Shown here: piece after piece, positions 1-8,489 of the stretch | Layout: each line of letters opens with the position of its first letter | Position numbering within the stretch: position 1 is the stretch's first letter | Assembly: GCF_009762325.1 (NCBI RefSeq) | Contig: NZ_CP034348.1 | Location: 3,354,501 to 3,418,500, forward strand | DNA length: 64,000 nucleotides | From: Roseovarius faecimaris | GTDB taxonomy: Bacteria > Pseudomonadota > Alphaproteobacteria > Rhodobacterales > Rhodobacteraceae | Direction of reading: 5' to 3' | Notes under the pieces: generated by a model | Database searches by the model: none | What the model was told of the DNA's origin: nothing | What the model saw: the letters and a program-made list of their open reading frames with translations, nothing else | Program-made: the position numbers and the translations under genes

Positions 1-785
1 GTCGTGTCTTCGATGAGAGTTGGAACCGGGATGTTCCAGACCATCTGGTGCGCCCAATCCCCATCGGTCAGGTTATGGTAGTTCAACGCAGCGTAGAGTT
101 TGCAATAGAGGACCGGGTCCATATCGAACTGGACCTTGGGCGCATAGGTGTCGCACATCTGTTCCGCTTGTGAGCGCCGCCCACCCCAGCCCGCATGGGT
201 AAGAAACAGGGCGCGGCGCAGGCTGCCCATATTCGGGTCTGTCTCCATCACCTTTTTCAGCGCCTTGCGACCTGCCTGCTTGGCGCCCATGGAATTGCCT
301 AACACAAAAATCGCATCCGAAGCACCGACCAGTCTGGGGTTCAGCCGATAGGCCTCGCGGGCGTGCTGCCAGGCCTGAGAATGCATCTTTCGGAATTCGC
401 TCAGCGCATGCGGGTGGATGTCGCCCGCGACCCCCTCGCCGCGGGTTATCCAGCCTCCATTGATCAAAGACCATGCCCGGGCCGTGTGGGCAAAGGCGGA
501 ATCCGGCATCCTGTCCACCCAGGTCTTTGAGAAACTGAGGATCTCGGGATGTGTCGTCTCAAACAACATGAACAGGGAGCGTATGTCATCGGCTTCAATC
601 CGGCGCGCCAAGAAGTCTGATTGCGCGGCCATGAAAGCGTTTTCGACATCTCTGTATCGCCGGTCATAGATGGCGCTCCGCATTTCCTCGACGCTGATGA
701 AATCATCGGCCGCTTCAAGGTTTTCGGGGCTGGCAATGGCCGTGGAAGAGCACCACAGTACCAATATCAAAACGAGGCGCATCAT
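1..785 (-). CDS. Secreted DUF4034-like protein, partial (C-terminus beyond window)
   Basis: The frame stays open from an ATG at 785 to the left edge, giving about 261 residues without a stop, so the C-terminus lies outside the window. The first 18 residues are hydrophobic and end in a plausible signal peptidase site (TAIAS). The body is rich in Trp, Tyr and His, with stretches such as YDRRYRDVENAF and SFSKTWVDRMPDSAFAHTARAW. These resemble the DUF4034 family, whose function is not known. An alternative start is the adjacent ATG at 782. It is transcribed away from fghA. The G+C is lower than in the genes to its right; for example 29 of 60 bases in line 541-600. The family call is from memory of motif appearance, so moderate. 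Confidence 0.6.
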   Translation of the reverse strand, partial: MMRLVLILVLWCSSTAIASPENLEAADDFISVEEMRSAIYDRRYRDVENAFMAAQSDFLARRIEADDIRSLFMLFETTHPEILSFSKTWVDRMPDSAFAHTARAWSLINGGWITRGEGVAGDIHPHALSEFRKMHSQAWQHAREAYRLNPRLVGASDAIFVLGNSMGAKQAGRKALKKVMETDPNMGSLRRALFLTHAGWGGRRSQAEQMCDTYAPKVQFDMDPVLYCKLYAALNYHNLTDGDWAHQMVWNIPVPTLIEDT

Positions 786-979
786 GGCATAGTCCGGTTT
801 GATTTTTCTCCCGCGCAGAGTGCAGAGCAATTTTGACGAGAATCAGACCCCCCAAAGAAACAACCATGGCATGCAGGCGCATTTGCCATCGGGAATGACG
901 AGAATTGGCGTTTTGTTCATGTCCCAGCGCTGATAGTGCTAGGGGGATATGAAGGAACGATGAAACGAGGGAGAGCCTG

Positions 980-1813
980 ATGGAAACGGTTTCGGAAAAC
1001 GCCTGTTTTGGCGGAGTGCAGGGGGTTTACACCCATGCATCAGAAGCTTGCGGATGTGACATGACCTTTGGTCTGTTCCTGCCCGATGAGGCGCGGGACG
1101 GCCCGGTACCGGTGCTGTGGTATCTCAGCGGGCTGACCTGCACCCACGAGAACGCGATGGTTAAGGCAGGGGCGCAGGGCTGGGCCGCCGAGCAGGGTAT
1201 TGCACTTGTGTTTCCGGATACGAGCCCGCGTGGTGAAGGCGTGGCCGATGACGAGGGTTACGATCTGGGCCAGGGTGCCGGATTTTACGTGAATGCCACG
1301 CAGGACCCCTGGAAACCGCATTTTCAGATGTGGGACTATGTGGCCGAGGAGCTGCCGCGCCTGATCACCGGCAATTTCGCGGTGGATGAAGAGCGTCAGG
1401 CGATCACCGGCCATTCGATGGGGGGGCATGGCGCGCTGACCCTGGCGATGAACCTCGCCGGCCGTTACCGGTCCGTCTCGGCCTTTGCGCCGATCTCCAA
1501 CCCGACGGCAAGCGACTGGGGCCGCAAGCAGCTGAGCGCTTATCTGGGGGACGATGAAAGCCTCTGGGCCAGGCATGACGCGAGCCTGATGATGCGCGAA
1601 GCAGGGTTTGACGGACCGGTCCTGACCGATACGGGCACGAATGACCAGTTCATTGACCTGCTCAGGCCCGAAGCCCTGGCCGAGGCCTGTGCCGCGCGCC
1701 GCCAGCATGCCACGCTGCGGATGCAACCGGGCTATGACCACAGCTATTTCTTTGTCTCGACCTTCATGGAGGATCACATCGCCTTCCATGCCGAGGCGCT
1801 TTATGCGGGGTGA
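980..1813 (+). CDS. fghA: S-formylglutathione hydrolase
   Basis: This 277-residue protein hydrolyses S-formylglutathione to formate and glutathione, the second step of glutathione-dependent formaldehyde oxidation in the cytoplasm. It is an esterase-D type alpha/beta hydrolase of normal length. The nucleophile Ser146 sits in GHSMGGHG, the acid Asp222 in GTNDQF, and the His254 in GYDHSYFF. The oxyanion-loop motif LSGLTCTHEN lies near residue 49. The start has a GGGAGAG ribosome site just upstream. The usual partner, the class III alcohol dehydrogenase, is not in the window. The next gene, sthA, starts only a few bases downstream and is probably co-transcribed. Confidence 0.95.
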   Translation: METVSENACFGGVQGVYTHASEACGCDMTFGLFLPDEARDGPVPVLWYLSGLTCTHENAMVKAGAQGWAAEQGIALVFPDTSPRGEGVADDEGYDLGQGAGFYVNATQDPWKPHFQMWDYVAEELPRLITGNFAVDEERQAITGHSMGGHGALTLAMNLAGRYRSVSAFAPISNPTASDWGRKQLSAYLGDDESLWARHDASLMMREAGFDGPVLTDTGTNDQFIDLLRPEALAEACAARRQHATLRMQPGYDHSYFFVSTFMEDHIAFHAEALYAG

Positions 1814-1816
1814 GCG

Positions 1817-3244
1817 ATGCGCAACCACTATGACCTGATCATCATCGGCTCAGGGCCCGCGGGCCGGGCGGCGGCCATCCAGGCGGGTAAGCTCAAGCGC
1901 CGGGTTCTGGTGATCGACCGCAAGGACCGGCTGGGCGGGGTTTCGGTGCATACCGGCACGATCCCATCCAAAACCCTGCGCGAGACGGTGCTGAACCTGT
2001 CGGGCTGGCGCGAGCGGTCGTTCTACGGGCGCTCCTACCGGGTGAAGGATGACATCCACGCCGATGACCTCAAGGGACGGCTGCACCAGACACTTGATTA
2101 CGAGGTGGATGTGCTGGAGCACCAGTTCAACCGCAACCATGTGGATACGCTCAATGGCTTTGCGCGCTTCACCGGCACAAACACGGTGGAAGTTGCAACG
2201 GAGGCGGGCGAGACCTCGACGCTCTCTGCCGACCGGTTCCTGATTTCGACCGGCACCCATACCTACCGGCCCGACTATGTGCCGTTCAACGGGCACAGCA
2301 TCGTGGATAGCGATGAATTTCTTGAGATGGCGCATATCCCGCGCGGGCTGATCGTTGTGGGCGCGGGGGTGATCGGGGTGGAATATGCCACAATGTTTTC
2401 GGCGCTCGATGTGCGGGTGACGCTGATCGAGCCGCGCGACAGTTTCCTCGATTTCATCGACAAGCGCACGATCCAGGAGTTTACCCATCAGATCCGCGAG
2501 AACGGGGTGGACCTCAGGCTGGGCTCGCCCATCGAGACGATCGAGGATGCGGGTGAGCATGTCGAGGTCAGCCTGGAGAACGGACGGCATGTGCGCGCCG
2601 AGATGCTGCTCTTTGCTGCCGGGCGCATGGGGGCGACGGAAAAGCTGAACCTGGAGGCGGTTGGGATCAAGACGGATCATCGCGGCCGGATCGAGGTGGA
2701 CCGCAAGACCTATCAGACCAGCCAGCCACATATCTATGCGGCAGGGGATGTGATCGGACATCCGAGCCTTGCCTCGACGTCGCTGCAGCAGGGGCGTGTC
2801 GCGGCCTGTCATGCGCTGGACGTGCCGAGCCTGGAGGAAAGCCCGTGGTTTCCCTATGGCATCTACTCGGTGCCCGAGATTTCGACCTGCGGGATGTCCG
2901 AGGAGGAAATGCAGGAGCGCGGCATTCCCTACGAGGTGGGCATTGCCCGGTTCCGCGAGACCAGCCGTGGACATATCATGGGGCTGGAGCACGGGATGCT
3001 GAAGATGCTGTTCAGCCTCAAGACGCGGCGCGTTCTGGGCGTGCAGATCGTGGGCGAAGGCGCGACGGAGCTGATCCATATCGCGCAGGCGGTGCTGAAC
3101 CTGAAGGGGACGGTGGATTACTTCGTGAAAAACACGTTCAACTATCCGACCCTGGCCGAAGCCTACAAGATCGCGGGGCTGGATGCGTTCAACCGGATGC
3201 CGATCCCCGAAGAGTTCAAGGTAAAAGGCAAACGGAAGACGTGA
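1817..3244 (+). CDS. sthA: Soluble (Si-specific) NAD(P)+ transhydrogenase
   Basis: This 475-residue flavoprotein moves reducing equivalents between NADPH and NAD+ in the cytoplasm. It has the FAD dinucleotide fold GSGPAG at residues 11-16, the NAD fold GAGVIG near 180, the FAD-binding stretch YAAGDVIG near 300 and a pyridine-nucleotide-disulphide dimerisation domain at the C-terminus. The region that carries the redox-active Cys pair in lipoamide dehydrogenases reads GGVSVHTGTIPSK here and lacks both cysteines, which is what separates SthA from lipoamide dehydrogenase. It follows fghA by three bases, so formaldehyde oxidation and cofactor balancing may be co-expressed. The family assignment is secure. 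Confidence 0.92.
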   Translation: MRNHYDLIIIGSGPAGRAAAIQAGKLKRRVLVIDRKDRLGGVSVHTGTIPSKTLRETVLNLSGWRERSFYGRSYRVKDDIHADDLKGRLHQTLDYEVDVLEHQFNRNHVDTLNGFARFTGTNTVEVATEAGETSTLSADRFLISTGTHTYRPDYVPFNGHSIVDSDEFLEMAHIPRGLIVVGAGVIGVEYATMFSALDVRVTLIEPRDSFLDFIDKRTIQEFTHQIRENGVDLRLGSPIETIEDAGEHVEVSLENGRHVRAEMLLFAAGRMGATEKLNLEAVGIKTDHRGRIEVDRKTYQTSQPHIYAAGDVIGHPSLASTSLQQGRVAACHALDVPSLEESPWFPYGIYSVPEISTCGMSEEEMQERGIPYEVGIARFRETSRGHIMGLEHGMLKMLFSLKTRRVLGVQIVGEGATELIHIAQAVLNLKGTVDYFVKNTFNYPTLAEAYKIAGLDAFNRMPIPEEFKVKGKRKT

Positions 3245-3245
3245 G

Positions 3246-3269
3246 AATTTTCTTCGTACGAAGAAAATT
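3246..3269. repeat. 24-base perfect palindrome centred on CGTACG
   Basis: Directly after the sthA stop there is a perfect 24-base palindrome with half-arm AATTTTCTTCGT. It is close in sequence to the second palindrome nine bases further on and to the one near 10930. It could fold as a hairpin in RNA or be a protein site in DNA; the arm is AT-rich and ends in a T-run, so transcription termination after sthA is possible. Confidence 0.8.
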
Positions 3270-3275
3270 GAATTG

Positions 3276-3297
3276 AGAAAATTCGTACGAATTTTCT
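3276..3297. repeat. 22-base perfect palindrome, copy 1 of AGAAAATTCGT repeat
   Basis: A perfect 22-base palindrome with half-arm AGAAAATTCGT. The identical 22 bases occur at 10930-10951. This copy ends three bases before the GGAGG ribosome site of the DUF188 gene, so it lies in that gene's leader or terminates sthA transcription. An identical palindrome in two unlinked intergenic places suggests a dispersed genomic repeat. Confidence 0.85.
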
Positions 3298-3313
3298 TTG
3301 GAGGTGGCGCTCT

Positions 3314-3760
3314 ATGGCGATTTATGTGGATGCCGATGCCTGCCCGGTGAAAGCCGAGGTTGAAAAGGTCGGCACGCGGCACCGGGCACGGATGTTCATC
3401 GTCTCCAATGGCGGCATTCGCCCCTCGCAGAACCCGCTGGTCGAGACGGTGATCGTGCCGGATGGCCCGGATGTGGCCGACATGTGGATCGCCGACCGGG
3501 CCGGGCCGGGCGATGTCGTGATCACCGGGGACATCCCGCTTGCCGCGAAATGCGTCGAGGCGGGCGCGCGGGTGCTCAAGCATAATGGCGAGGCGCTGAG
3601 CGCGGCCAATATCGGCAATGTGCTGGCGACGCGCGACCTGATGGCCGACCTGCGCGCCGCCGATCCCTTCCGGCAGGGCGGTGGAAAGGGGTTCACGAAG
3701 GCCGATCGCTCGCGCTTTCTGGATGCGCTGGAACGCGAACTGCGCCGGGCTGGAGGCTAA
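3314..3760 (+). CDS. DUF188 / UPF0178 (YaiI/YqxD) family protein
   Basis: This 148-residue protein has the family signature at the N-terminus ([14 protein letters not shown]) followed by [22 protein letters not shown] near residue 60. The fold is PIN-like and acidic residues such as Asp6, Asp8 and the two Asp near 60-75 would form a metal site. Members are widespread but have no established substrate. A strong GGAGG at 3300-3304 supports the ATG at 3314. The sequence has the normal length and no sign of damage. It is separated from sthA by two palindromes. Confidence 0.9.
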   Translation: MAIYVDADACPVKAEVEKVGTRHRARMFIVSNGGIRPSQNPLVETVIVPDGPDVADMWIADRAGPGDVVITGDIPLAAKCVEAGARVLKHNGEALSAANIGNVLATRDLMADLRAADPFRQGGGKGFTKADRSRFLDALERELRRAGG

Positions 3761-3824
3761 GCCCGGGGTTTACAAACGCCTCCGGCTGACGTTTGCTCCT
3801 CCGGTCACAAGAACCGGAACCCGA

Positions 3825-4769
3825 ATGACCGCTGCGCTGCAATCCCAGAGCAACCTGCACGGCGCGTTCTGCGCCCTTGGAGCGGCGTTCTGCTTCAGCT
3901 TCAACGATCTGGGGATCAAGCTGGTCTCGGATGCCTATGCGGTGCATCAGGTGGTGCTGATCCGGTCGTTGGTGGGGCTTGTCACTTTCATGGCGCTGAT
4001 CATGCCCTTTGCCGGGGGCTGGACGGTGCTGCGCACGCGGCGGCCGTTCATCCACATGGCGCGCGGGCTATGCGTGGTCATTGCCAATACCTGCCTTTTT
4101 CTCGGGCTGGCTTCGCTGCCTATCGCCGATGCGGTGGCGATCTATTTCGTAGCACCGCTGGTGGTGGCGGTGATGTCGGTGATCTTTCTGGGCGAACATG
4201 TGGGTCCTCGGCGCTGGCTGGCCATCGCGGTGGGCTTTGCCGGCGTGCTGCTGATCGTCAAGCCGGGCACGACGGCGTTTCAGCTGGCCTCGCTCCTGCC
4301 GGCGATTGCCGCCTGTTTCTACGGCGCTCTGCATATCCTGTCGCGCTATATCAAGGACACGGAAAGTGCGGCCACCATGGCCTTTTACATCCTGGTGACG
4401 TTCATCCTGGTCAGCGCCTCTGTCGGGGTGGCCATCGGTGACGGGCGCTATGCCGGGACCGGGGGGCCAGCGCTGGAGTTCCTGTTCCGGGCCTGGGCCC
4501 CGGTGGCCCCCGGAGACTGGTGGGTGCTGATCATGCTGGGTGTGACCGGCGTGGCGGGCGGGTTCCTCATCGGGCAGGCCTACCGGCTGAGCGAGGCGGC
4601 CTATGCGGCACCTTTCGAATATGTGGCGATGCTAATGGCCATCTTCTGGGGTGTCACGATCTTCGACACCTGGCCTGATGCATGGAGCTGGGCAGGCATG
4701 GGCCTGATCCTGGGCTCCGGGCTGTTCCTGCTGTGGCGTGAGACAATCAAGCAAAGGCGGGCGGTGTGA
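3825..4769 (+). CDS. EamA/DMT-family permease
   Basis: A roughly 314-residue inner-membrane protein with about ten hydrophobic segments arranged as two EamA repeats. Features typical of the family are an early LGAAFCFSFNDLGIKL segment, the IYFVAPLVVAVMSVIFLGEH end of repeat one and FEYVAMLMAIFWG in repeat two. It probably exports a small metabolite, but the substrate cannot be read from sequence. The frame is open upstream into the previous gene; the ATG at 3825 is chosen because it begins just before the first hydrophobic segment and avoids a long polar extension. Its stop overlaps the GTG start of the HAD gene by four bases (GTGA), so the two are translationally coupled. Confidence 0.85.
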   Translation: MTAALQSQSNLHGAFCALGAAFCFSFNDLGIKLVSDAYAVHQVVLIRSLVGLVTFMALIMPFAGGWTVLRTRRPFIHMARGLCVVIANTCLFLGLASLPIADAVAIYFVAPLVVAVMSVIFLGEHVGPRRWLAIAVGFAGVLLIVKPGTTAFQLASLLPAIAACFYGALHILSRYIKDTESAATMAFYILVTFILVSASVGVAIGDGRYAGTGGPALEFLFRAWAPVAPGDWWVLIMLGVTGVAGGFLIGQAYRLSEAAYAAPFEYVAMLMAIFWGVTIFDTWPDAWSWAGMGLILGSGLFLLWRETIKQRRAV

Positions 4770-5386
4770 CGGTTGAAGCGGTGGTTCTGGACATCGGCAA
4801 TGTGCTGATCACCTGGGCACCGGAGCGGGTTTATCACGCGCGTCTGGGGGCCGAGAGGTCGGCAAGATTTTTCAAGGAGACGCAGATTCACGCGATGAAC
4901 CTGGAGGTGGATCGCGGGCTGAACCTGCATGACGCGGTCGAGGCGCTGGCCGCCGATCACCCAAGCTGGGCGGCGGATATCCGGGTCTGGCGCGACGAAT
5001 GGCTCAGCCTGGCCAGCCCGGCGATTGATCGCTCGGCGCGGCTGATGAGGGCCTTGCAGAACAAGGGCGTGCCGGTTTTCGCACTCAGCAATTTCGGGGT
5101 CGAAACCTTTGAAGTCGCCCGGGCGGCCTATCCTTTCCTGAATGAGTTCGACCGGTCCTTCATCTCGGGGCATATGGGGATGATCAAGCCGGAGCCGGGA
5201 CTCTACGCCGCGCTCGAGGCGGAAACGGGTGTGGCGCCCGGCGCTCTTTTGTTCACCGATGACCGGCCGGAGAACATCGAGGCGGCCCAGGCGCGCGGCT
5301 GGCAAACACATCTGTTTGACGGCGCGGACAGATGGGCGCAAGTTCTGATAAACGCAGGATTGCTGACCAAGGATGAGGCACGATGA
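4766..5386 (+). CDS. HAD-superfamily hydrolase (YihX-like phosphatase)
   Basis: This 206-residue cytoplasmic protein is a probable phosphatase. HAD motif I is VLDIGNVL near residue 8, motif II is ALSNFG near 110, motif III is the Lys of MIKPEPGLY and motif IV is FTDDRPENIEAA. The DxGN form of motif I and the helical cap resemble YihX-type sugar-phosphate phosphatases and haloacid-dehalogenase-like relatives; the substrate is not known. It starts with GTG inside the stop of the permease gene and its own stop overlaps the next ATG by four bases, so it sits in the middle of a coupled operon. Confidence 0.85.
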   Translation: MTVEAVVLDIGNVLITWAPERVYHARLGAERSARFFKETQIHAMNLEVDRGLNLHDAVEALAADHPSWAADIRVWRDEWLSLASPAIDRSARLMRALQNKGVPVFALSNFGVETFEVARAAYPFLNEFDRSFISGHMGMIKPEPGLYAALEAETGVAPGALLFTDDRPENIEAAQARGWQTHLFDGADRWAQVLINAGLLTKDEAR

Positions 5387-6300
5387 GCATCACGATCATT
5401 CCCTTTGAAGAAGGGGAGGCCAATCTGGACTGGCTCGCCCTCACCAATGCGCTGGAGGCGGGGCACAGGCTGCAAAAGGCCGAGATTGCCGATACGTTTC
5501 TTTACCGCGATCCCGACACGCTTCTGAACCGGTCGGCCTGGATCGACGGGATGGGGCTGGCGGTGAAATCGGCCACGGTGTTTCCGGGCAACCCCGGCAA
5601 GGGCAAGCCGATGATCGGCGGCGCGGTGAGCCTGTTCAGTGACGAGGATGGCAGCCTTGAGGCGATTGTCGATTTCCATCTGGTGACGAAATGGAAGACA
5701 GCGGGCGACAGCCTGATGGCGGCGCGGCGCCTCGCCCGGCCCGACAGTCAGGAGATCCTGATCGTGGGCGCGGGTACGGTGGGCCGGAACCTGTGGCAGG
5801 CCTATTCAGCGGGCTTTCCGGGTGCGCGCTTTACCGTCTGGAACCGCACAGCGGCCAATGCCGAGGCGATGGCGGCGGATTGTCCGGGGCTGAAGGTGGC
5901 GGACGACCTGGAGGCCGCCGTGGGCGCGGCCGATATCGTCACATCGGCCACCATGTCGACCGAGCCGTTGCTGAAGGGCGAGTGGTTCCGGCCGGGCCAG
6001 CATATCGACCTGATCGGCGCCTATCGCCCGGACATGCGAGAGGTGGACGACACCGCCATGCGGCGCGCACGAGTCTTCGTCGACAGTTACGACACGACCC
6101 TTGGCCATATCGGTGAGTTGAGGATTCCGCTGGAAACAGGGGTGATCGCCCGCGAAGACGTGCAGGCGGATTTCTATGAGTGGGCTGCCTTTGCCCGCCA
6201 CTCCGACGAAGAGATCACGCTGTTCAAGAATGGCGGCGGCGCGCATCTGGACCTGATGACGTCGCGCTATATCCTCGACGCCTGGAGGGCAGCGGCATGA
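5383..6300 (+). CDS. Ornithine cyclodeaminase / mu-crystallin family NAD(P)-dependent enzyme
   Basis: This 305-residue protein has the family's Rossmann motif GAGTVGRN near residue 130, the substrate-region sequence GGAVSLFSDEDGSLEAIVDFHLVT split across residues 85-108 (seen as GGAVSLF and VDFHLVTKWKTA), and the later SATMSTEPLL and HIDLIGAYRPDMREVD. Members act on amino acids or imino acids (ornithine cyclodeaminase, alanine dehydrogenase, iminosuccinate or ketimine reductases). The beta-hydroxyaspartate cycle genes that accompany the iminosuccinate reductase are not present here, so no specific substrate is assigned. It overlaps its neighbours on both sides by four bases. Confidence 0.82.
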   Translation: MSITIIPFEEGEANLDWLALTNALEAGHRLQKAEIADTFLYRDPDTLLNRSAWIDGMGLAVKSATVFPGNPGKGKPMIGGAVSLFSDEDGSLEAIVDFHLVTKWKTAGDSLMAARRLARPDSQEILIVGAGTVGRNLWQAYSAGFPGARFTVWNRTAANAEAMAADCPGLKVADDLEAAVGAADIVTSATMSTEPLLKGEWFRPGQHIDLIGAYRPDMREVDDTAMRRARVFVDSYDTTLGHIGELRIPLETGVIAREDVQADFYEWAAFARHSDEEITLFKNGGGAHLDLMTSRYILDAWRAAA

Positions 6301-7232
6301 TCTGGTGGATATTGCTGTTTCTGCTTCTGGCGGTGGTTGCGGCGGTGATCATCTGGCCGTTCTGGCTGGAGGCGCGCAAGCCGAAGATGACCGATGAGCT
6401 GCGCCGGGCGGCGCCGGGCGAGTTCATCAAGCTTTCGCGCGGGCTCACGCATTATCAGTGGCTTGGCTCGTCGCGCGGGCCGGTGGCCGTCTGTGTGCAT
6501 GGTCTGACCACGCCCTCTTTTGTCTGGGGTCCGATTGCCGCCGGGCTGGGCAAGCTTGGGTTTCGCGTACTGGTCTATGACCTTTACGGGCGCGGCTATT
6601 CCGACCGCCCGCGCGGGCCGCAGGACGGGCCGTTCTTCGTGGCGCAGCTCGCTGATCTGCTGGAGGCGCTGGAGGTCGAGGAGGACGTGACGCTTGTCGG
6701 GTATTCCATGGGCGGCGCGGTCATCACGGCCTTTGCGGGCACCTATCCAGAGAAGCTGCGGCAGATGGTTCTGCTGGCTCCGGCGGGGATGGGCCATGAC
6801 CTTGGCCCGATCGTGCGGCTGGTGCAGCAGCGCCCCTGGCTGGGCCGGTGGATGATGCTGGCGCTCTATGGCCGCTCCCTGCGGCAATCGACCGAGGAAG
6901 AGCGCGATCTGCCTTCGGCGGTGGAGGGTATTGTCGATCTGCAGCAGAACGAAATCAATTACCGCGGCTTCATTCCGGCGGTGACCGCCTCGATGCGGGG
7001 CATGATCGAAGAAGACCTGGAGGAGACGCATCGCGAGATCGGGCGCGAGGGCATTCAGGTGCTGGCGATCTGGGGGCGCGACGATGAGGTGATCCCGATC
7101 AGCGCGATGGGCAAACTTGCGCAATGGAACCGCGCGGCACGTCACGAGGTGATCGAGGGCGCCGGACACGGGCTGGCCTATACGCATTCCGATGAGGTGC
7201 TGTATGCGATGCGGGACCTGATGCGGGATTGA
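6297..7232 (+). CDS. Membrane-anchored alpha/beta hydrolase
   Basis: This 311-residue protein begins with one strong transmembrane segment (residues 2-24, ILLFLLLAVVAAVIIW) and continues as an alpha/beta hydrolase. The oxyanion motif is VCVHGLTTPS, the nucleophile Ser lies in GYSMGGA, the acid is in WGRDDEV and the His in GAGHGL near the C-terminus. It is probably an esterase or lipase at the inner membrane; the substrate is unknown. The ATG at 6297 overlaps the preceding stop by four bases (ATGA), which supports this start over upstream in-frame codons. It ends the left-hand operon. Confidence 0.85.
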   Translation: MIWWILLFLLLAVVAAVIIWPFWLEARKPKMTDELRRAAPGEFIKLSRGLTHYQWLGSSRGPVAVCVHGLTTPSFVWGPIAAGLGKLGFRVLVYDLYGRGYSDRPRGPQDGPFFVAQLADLLEALEVEEDVTLVGYSMGGAVITAFAGTYPEKLRQMVLLAPAGMGHDLGPIVRLVQQRPWLGRWMMLALYGRSLRQSTEEERDLPSAVEGIVDLQQNEINYRGFIPAVTASMRGMIEEDLEETHREIGREGIQVLAIWGRDDEVIPISAMGKLAQWNRAARHEVIEGAGHGLAYTHSDEVLYAMRDLMRD

Positions 7233-7426
7233 GGGCAACAGGGATTTGGCCGGTTCGAGCCCACTTTGACCGATGCTGCAAGGTTTCCTAAGGTCGCCAA
7301 CGCGCAGGGAGCGGACATCGCGAAGTTTAATGAGGGCCCGAGCACATCAATCAAGAGTTGAAGGCCGTAATGTCGATGGAGTATGACTGTCTCTCGTGCA
7401 GCAACAAAGAAAAACGAGATTGACGA

Positions 7427-8425
7427 ATGAACCTGTTCATTGATGCCAACATATTCTTAGATTTTTACCACCTCAGTGGCGGCGACATTGAAGAACTGAA
7501 GAAACTCGTGGCGTTGGTCGAAAACGGCGACATTGTTTTGTTCTCGTCACCTCAACTCCGAGAAGAGGTCAAGCGCAACCGCGATGCTAAAATATCTGAC
7601 GCGATGCGGGATTTCAGGAAGACCAGCTTTAAGCTTTCGTTCCCTGCCTTTTGTAAGCACTACGATGAATACGAAGAGCTACGCGCGCACATCAACGATG
7701 CGAACAAAAAGCACGCCGAGTTGGTTCAAAAGGCGATGGACGATGTGAAAGGCCGCTGTCTCGCCGCTGATTTGCTGATTGATAACCTACTTGGGAAGTC
7801 ACAGGAAATTGAACCCGCGAAGGAACTATATGATGCTGCGATCAAGCGGTTTCGGCTTGGTAATCCACCGGGGAAAAAGAAGGTTACACTTGGCGATGAA
7901 ATCAATTGGGAGTCTTTGCTTGCGGGTGTTCCTGACAATCAAGACCTCATGTTCATCTCAGGAGACGGAGATTTCTGTTCACCAATTGATGGCGATGCTC
8001 TGAACGCATTCCTTTTAGATGAATGGGAGGAAAAGAAGGAGTCTGACATTCATTTTTACAAGTCGCTGTCTGACTTCCTGAAGGACAAGTTCCCGCATAT
8101 CCACCTCGCCAGCGACGTAAAGACTGCCACTCTCGTCGAACAATTAGCACAGTCTGGCTCATTTGCGACTACACACGCCGTTATCGCCTCTTTGAGCAAG
8201 GTCACTGATTTTCCGGTGCATCAGATTGAAGAGTTGGTCAGCATTGCAGAACTGAACAATCAGGTTGGGTGGATAATCGACGACGATGACGTCATGGAAT
8301 TCTACAAAGGAATCTTGGGTAAGTACGGCGATGCAATGAATACTGCCTCGAAAGAGAAGTTGGAGGAAATACTAACGCTGGTGGAGGCGTCGCCTGACCC
8401 AATCCCCGATGAAATTCCGTTTTAG
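7427..8425 (+). CDS. PIN-domain protein (DUF4935-like), probable RNase
   Basis: A 332-residue protein opening with MNLFIDANIFLDFYH, the first strand and acidic motif of PIN-domain nucleases (Asp6, Asp12). A second acidic cluster GDGDF at 179-183 matches the third PIN motif, and the middle is helical and Lys/Glu-rich. The C-terminal 130 residues carry no domain I recognise. The gene is clearly AT-richer than its neighbours: lines 7441, 7981 and 8281 have only 25-27 G+C in 60 bases, against 36 in line 6541. That points to horizontal acquisition. No partner antitoxin is next to it, so it may be a stand-alone RNase, defence or RNA-processing factor. The role is inferred. Confidence 0.75.
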   Translation: MNLFIDANIFLDFYHLSGGDIEELKKLVALVENGDIVLFSSPQLREEVKRNRDAKISDAMRDFRKTSFKLSFPAFCKHYDEYEELRAHINDANKKHAELVQKAMDDVKGRCLAADLLIDNLLGKSQEIEPAKELYDAAIKRFRLGNPPGKKKVTLGDEINWESLLAGVPDNQDLMFISGDGDFCSPIDGDALNAFLLDEWEEKKESDIHFYKSLSDFLKDKFPHIHLASDVKTATLVEQLAQSGSFATTHAVIASLSKVTDFPVHQIEELVSIAELNNQVGWIIDDDDVMEFYKGILGKYGDAMNTASKEKLEEILTLVEASPDPIPDEIPF

Positions 8426-8489
8426 CAGCGTCGGTTTCGGGCTGGCGGCAGACATTCCAGTCTTTTGAACGAACGGCAGCTTCGACCTG

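Noticed and set aside
5383..6300. Iminosuccinate reductase of the beta-hydroxyaspartate cycle
   Set aside because: None of the other bhc genes is nearby; the family alone does not justify the name.
7233..7426. tRNA remnant or att site before the PIN gene (GGTTCGAGCC near 7245)
   Set aside because: The bases resemble a T loop but flanking stems do not pair and no second copy was found at the other end of the gene.
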